A stretch of DNA of 9,586 bases from Pseudobdellovibrionaceae bacterium (GTDB lineage Bacteria > Bdellovibrionota > Bdellovibrionia > Bdellovibrionales > JAMPXM01): positions 1 through 9,586 of the forward strand of contig JALHOI010000082.1 in NCBI GenBank assembly GCA_022843085.1, in the 5' to 3' direction. The position numbers were made by a program, and so were the translations under genes. Positions 7,146-9,586 of the stretch are shown one piece after another; position 1 is the first letter of the stretch; each line of letters starts with the position of its first letter. The notes below the pieces were generated by a model. It was not told the origin of the DNA. It did not search any database and saw only the letters and a program-made list of their open reading frames with translations.

Positions 7146-7153
7146 TCGCCGAG

Positions 7154-8074
7154 ATGAGTGATGGCGTTTGGACCCCTGCACAACCAGAAAAAGGCCAACT
7201 CGAACTTCCGATTGGCCGCGAAGTTTTGGCGGACCGAAACGCAGACCTTGGCGGCCGCAGCTTTTATTTCTTCGATTTCGATGACAACGTTGCGTTTCTG
7301 ACGACACCTATTTTTCTCTTTGAACGAGAAACGAAACGCGAGATTCAAGTTTCGAGTGCCGAGTACGCGAAGATGCATCGCTCGATCGGAAAAAGCGGCC
7401 CGTATGAAAAATTCCACCTCATCGATCACGACGAGACCGGATCCTTTCGCAGTTTTCGAGACCGCAACTTAAGCGCACTCGATCGGGTGCTCGGGCGAAA
7501 GCAGTTTTTTATACAAGATTTAGCTGCCGCCCTCGGATTTCCCGACGTTCAGTGGAAGGGGCCTTCTTGGAGCTGCTTTTATCACGCGGCTCTTAACAAG
7601 CGGCCGATCAGCGTGATCACCGCTCGAGGTCATTCACCCGAAACGATCAAGCAAGGAATTAAGCTTTTCGTAAAACGACAGTACCTTCCCCACGAGCCCA
7701 ACTATCTCAGTGTTTTTCCGGTCACGAACCCCGCAGTTCGTGCGAGCCTCGGATGTTTAGACGGCTCGACTTCGGTCGCGGCTTTAAAAAAAGCGGCAAT
7801 TCGCGCCTCTGTCGAACGGGCGGTGGAGCTCTACGGGAACAGCGACTATCACCGCTTCGGCATGTCAGATGACGACCCGCACAATATCGAGCTCATCACC
7901 CAGGAGATGCGCGCGCTTAAAGCCAAGTATCCGCGCATGTCGTTTTTCGTGATCGAGACGCAAGCAGGCCGGTTTGTGAAGTTCGAAGTTTACGCTGATC
8001 GAACCGAGGCCACCGTGTGTTCAGCAAATCCAGATTTCCAGTCCTTTGAGCAGCTGACGCTTCTTCCGCGATAA
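7154..8074 (+). CDS. Protein of unknown function with HAD-like hydrolase motifs
   Basis: The product has 306 residues, with no signal peptide or membrane segment, so it is probably cytoplasmic. I do not recognise a named family. Three segments look like the HAD phosphatase core. FYFFDFDDN is motif I with Asp41 and Asp43, but Asn45 stands where Thr or Val is usual. ISVITARGHS is motif II with Thr156. RFGMSDDDPHN is an acidic motif IV with Asp239-241. About 100 residues between motifs I and II (with YEKFHLIDHDETGSFRSFRD) would form a cap-like insert. A C-terminal segment (MSFFVIETQAGRFVKFEVY) looks like a beta hairpin. In motif IV the order of residues is not classic, so phosphatase activity is inference. 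The start is the first possible codon after an in-frame TGA at 7118-7120. It has no clear ribosome binding site; starting further downstream is possible because residues 1-34 are unconserved in appearance. It follows topA and precedes prc on the same strand. Confidence 0.85.
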   Translation: MSDGVWTPAQPEKGQLELPIGREVLADRNADLGGRSFYFFDFDDNVAFLTTPIFLFERETKREIQVSSAEYAKMHRSIGKSGPYEKFHLIDHDETGSFRSFRDRNLSALDRVLGRKQFFIQDLAAALGFPDVQWKGPSWSCFYHAALNKRPISVITARGHSPETIKQGIKLFVKRQYLPHEPNYLSVFPVTNPAVRASLGCLDGSTSVAALKKAAIRASVERAVELYGNSDYHRFGMSDDDPHNIELITQEMRALKAKYPRMSFFVIETQAGRFVKFEVYADRTEATVCSANPDFQSFEQLTLLPR

Positions 8075-8092
8075 GGTTAAAGTGAAAAGGTC

Positions 8093-8112
8093 GAGTTCTC
8101 TTATGAGGACTC
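8093..8112 (+). terminator. Hairpin between the HAD-like gene and prc
   Basis: GAGTTCTC (8093-8100) pairs with GAGGACTC (8105-8112) over eight base pairs, one of them G-U, around a TTAT loop. It sits 18 bases after the HAD-like stop and 19 bases before the prc ribosome binding site. The following bases (TCTCGCTTTG) are only weakly T rich, so it may be a weak terminator, a processing or stability hairpin, or a control element in the prc leader. Confidence 0.4.
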
Positions 8113-8131
8113 TCTCGCTTTGAATCTTGAA

Positions 8132-8137
8132 AGGAAG
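8132..8137 (+). promoter_or_regulatory. Ribosome binding site of prc
   Basis: AGGAAG lies four bases before the ATG at 8142. It is the strongest Shine-Dalgarno match among the plus-strand starts in the window and fixes the prc start together with the signal peptide that follows. Confidence 0.65.
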
Positions 8138-8141
8138 AGTC

Positions 8142-9586
8142 ATGAGCATTCGCACGCGGTCTTCGTTACTATTGGCGGCGCCTCTCGCACTAATCGTCGC
8201 TACGTTGGGTGCGCCTACGACGGCGTCGGCGCAGATGCCGCGGGGAAATTCGCTGACCCTCGGTTGCGAGAATGTTCGACGTATTCAGGATAAATTTTTC
8301 GATCAGCATATTTTGTTCAAGGCGCCGACTCCCGCGATCGAGAAGAACGCTGTCGAGCAATATATCAAGCGGCTCGACAGTGCTAAGCTTTACCTTCGGC
8401 AGGCCGATGTCGATGCAATGAAGACCAGGATGAAAGGCCTCTTCAAGCAACTTGAAAACGACAATTGCACCGGTTTGACGTCGGCCTACGACACGCTGAT
8501 CAAGCGGGTCGAAGAACGAGTTGAGTTCGCAAAAAAGACTTTGAACTCGAAGGACTTTAAGTTTGACCCCACGACGTCGATCAAACTTGACCCCGACACG
8601 AGAAAGTTTGCGGCGACCGTTCAAGAGCAAAACGCGTATCAGAAAAAGTATCTGCAGTTCCAGCTTTCGAACCAGCTGGCGACGGGTCTTAAGCAAGACG
8701 AAGCCATCGCACAGGTCATTCGTACCTACGAGCGCGGCTTGAAGCGAATCAAAGATACCAATCAAGAACAGCGTTTTTCAGACTATCTCGATGCCTTTGG
8801 GCGCGGGCTTGATCCACACACGTCTTATTTCTCGAAAGATGCACTTGAGGATTTCGAAGTTCAAATGAGTCTGTCCCTTGAAGGTATCGGCGCGTCGCTT
8901 TCGTCGCAAGATGGCTTCACCGTTGTCGAACAATTGATCGACGGTGGAAGTGCAAAGTCCTCGGGTCTTGTTCAGCCGCAGGATAAAATCGTCGCTGTTG
9001 GCCAGATAAAATCAGACGGCACTGAAGACCAATTTGAAAACGTAGTCGAAATGGATTTGCGCGAAGTTGTTCGCCGTATTCGAGGACCAAAGGGAACAAA
9101 AGTCAGACTGCAGCTGCTTCGTCAAAAAACGGATGGCTCGAAAGAGCGTCTTGCCGTGACACTGGCCCGCGACAAAATTAAACTTGAAGAAGATGCGGCT
9201 CAGCTTTCGATGCAGTCTCGGGAAATCGACGGAAAGTCGGTGCCGGTCGCGGTCTTGAATCTTCCCTCGTTTTACTCAGACGGCAAACGCGGCGGTCGTT
9301 CAGCTGCGGCCGATATGAAGAAGCTGATTGTCGAAGCGCGAGAAAAAGGCGCAAAGGCAATGGTTGTGGATTTTTCGACAAATGGTGGCGGCTCCCTTGA
9401 TGATGCAGTTCGCATCGCAGGTTTGTTCTTCAAAACGGGCAACGTCGTTAAACAATCTTCGAATCGTGATCCCGAGGGACCCGCGCTTACACTTGCCGAT
9501 CGTGACCCTTCGGTCGACTGGTCAGGGCCATTGGTTGTCTTGACGAGTCGAATATCTGCGTCGGCGAGTGAAATCGTTGCCGGTAC
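8142..9586 (+). CDS. prc: Tail-specific (C-terminal processing) protease Prc/Tsp, 3' end missing
   Basis: The frame runs from ATG at 8142 off the window end, giving 481 residues. Residues 1-30 form a Sec signal peptide ending Ala-Ser-Ala before Gln31, so the enzyme is exported. The N-terminal Tsp domain spans about 38-230 (YIKRLDSAKLYLRQADVDAM, LDPHTSYFS). A PDZ domain follows from about 242 (MSLSLEGIGASL, QPQDKIVAVGQ, RGPKGTKVRLQLL). The S41 peptidase domain begins near 345 (VAVLNLPSFY, Asn414-Gly417 in STNGGGSLDDA). SASASE at 472-477 places the nucleophile at Ser474. The window stops seven residues later, so the expected catalytic lysine about 25 residues on cannot be checked. Prc trims periplasmic proteins with nonpolar C termini and, in several bacteria, peptidoglycan hydrolases. 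Cys42 and Cys109 in the N-terminal domain could form a disulfide. The gene has its own strong ribosome binding site. The identification is very secure. Confidence 0.96.
   Translation, partial: MSIRTRSSLLLAAPLALIVATLGAPTTASAQMPRGNSLTLGCENVRRIQDKFFDQHILFKAPTPAIEKNAVEQYIKRLDSAKLYLRQADVDAMKTRMKGLFKQLENDNCTGLTSAYDTLIKRVEERVEFAKKTLNSKDFKFDPTTSIKLDPDTRKFAATVQEQNAYQKKYLQFQLSNQLATGLKQDEAIAQVIRTYERGLKRIKDTNQEQRFSDYLDAFGRGLDPHTSYFSKDALEDFEVQMSLSLEGIGASLSSQDGFTVVEQLIDGGSAKSSGLVQPQDKIVAVGQIKSDGTEDQFENVVEMDLREVVRRIRGPKGTKVRLQLLRQKTDGSKERLAVTLARDKIKLEEDAAQLSMQSREIDGKSVPVAVLNLPSFYSDGKRGGRSAAADMKKLIVEAREKGAKAMVVDFSTNGGGSLDDAVRIAGLFFKTGNVVKQSSNRDPEGPALTLADRDPSVDWSGPLVVLTSRISASASEIVAG

Noticed and set aside
6911..7429. 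A 172-codon minus-strand open frame covering the topA/HAD-like junction
   Set aside because: It crosses the end of topA and the start of the next gene, has an atypical composition, and no promoter or ribosome binding site.
8190..8765. A 191-codon minus-strand open frame
   Set aside because: It is antisense to the signal peptide and N-terminal domain of Prc, which are well supported on the plus strand.

Overview
The window reads as ordinary chromosomal sequence from a Gram-negative bacterium of moderate G+C, judged by eye as a little over half. It carries an exported tail-specific protease, proteins with Sec-type signal peptides, and housekeeping genes (tex, topA). The mix of features suggests a Bdellovibrio-like or deltaproteobacterial-type lineage: a TopA without zinc fingers but with repeated C-terminal modules, a Prc of the enterobacterial architecture, and heavy use of TCG serine codons. 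That placement is an inference and is not proven. No insertion sequence, phage gene, CRISPR array, tRNA or rRNA was found.

Layout. Bases 1-2347 (+) are the 3' part of tex, a nucleic-acid-binding transcription factor, with an unusually long Gly/Arg/Pro-rich tail. Bases 2348-2618 are a convergent intergenic region with a possible branched hairpin followed by a T run and a doubtful small open frame. On the minus strand, 3982-3194 encodes a HAD-IIB phosphatase. It is joined by a GTGA stop/start overlap to 3197-2619, a small secreted six-cysteine protein. Bases 3983-4190 form a divergent control region with a tandem 11-base repeat, a 12-base perfect palindrome and a possible -10 element. Bases 4191-7076 (+) are topA, followed after 77 bases by 7154-8074 (+), a protein of unknown function with HAD-like motifs. 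After a 67-base gap holding a hairpin comes 8142-9586 (+), the 5' part of prc (tsp). The window ends just after the catalytic serine of Prc and before its expected lysine.

How the genes fit together. Tex and TopA both act on the transcription/supercoiling machinery. Prc and the small cysteine-rich protein are predicted to be exported and to work in the envelope. Two unrelated HAD-type genes flank topA on opposite strands. Nothing indicates a dedicated new system. The points most worth follow-up are the 306-residue HAD-like protein with an Asn in motif I and a possible leaderless transcript, the RGG-like tail on Tex, the truncated LprI-type secreted protein, and the repeat/palindrome cluster in the divergent promoter region.
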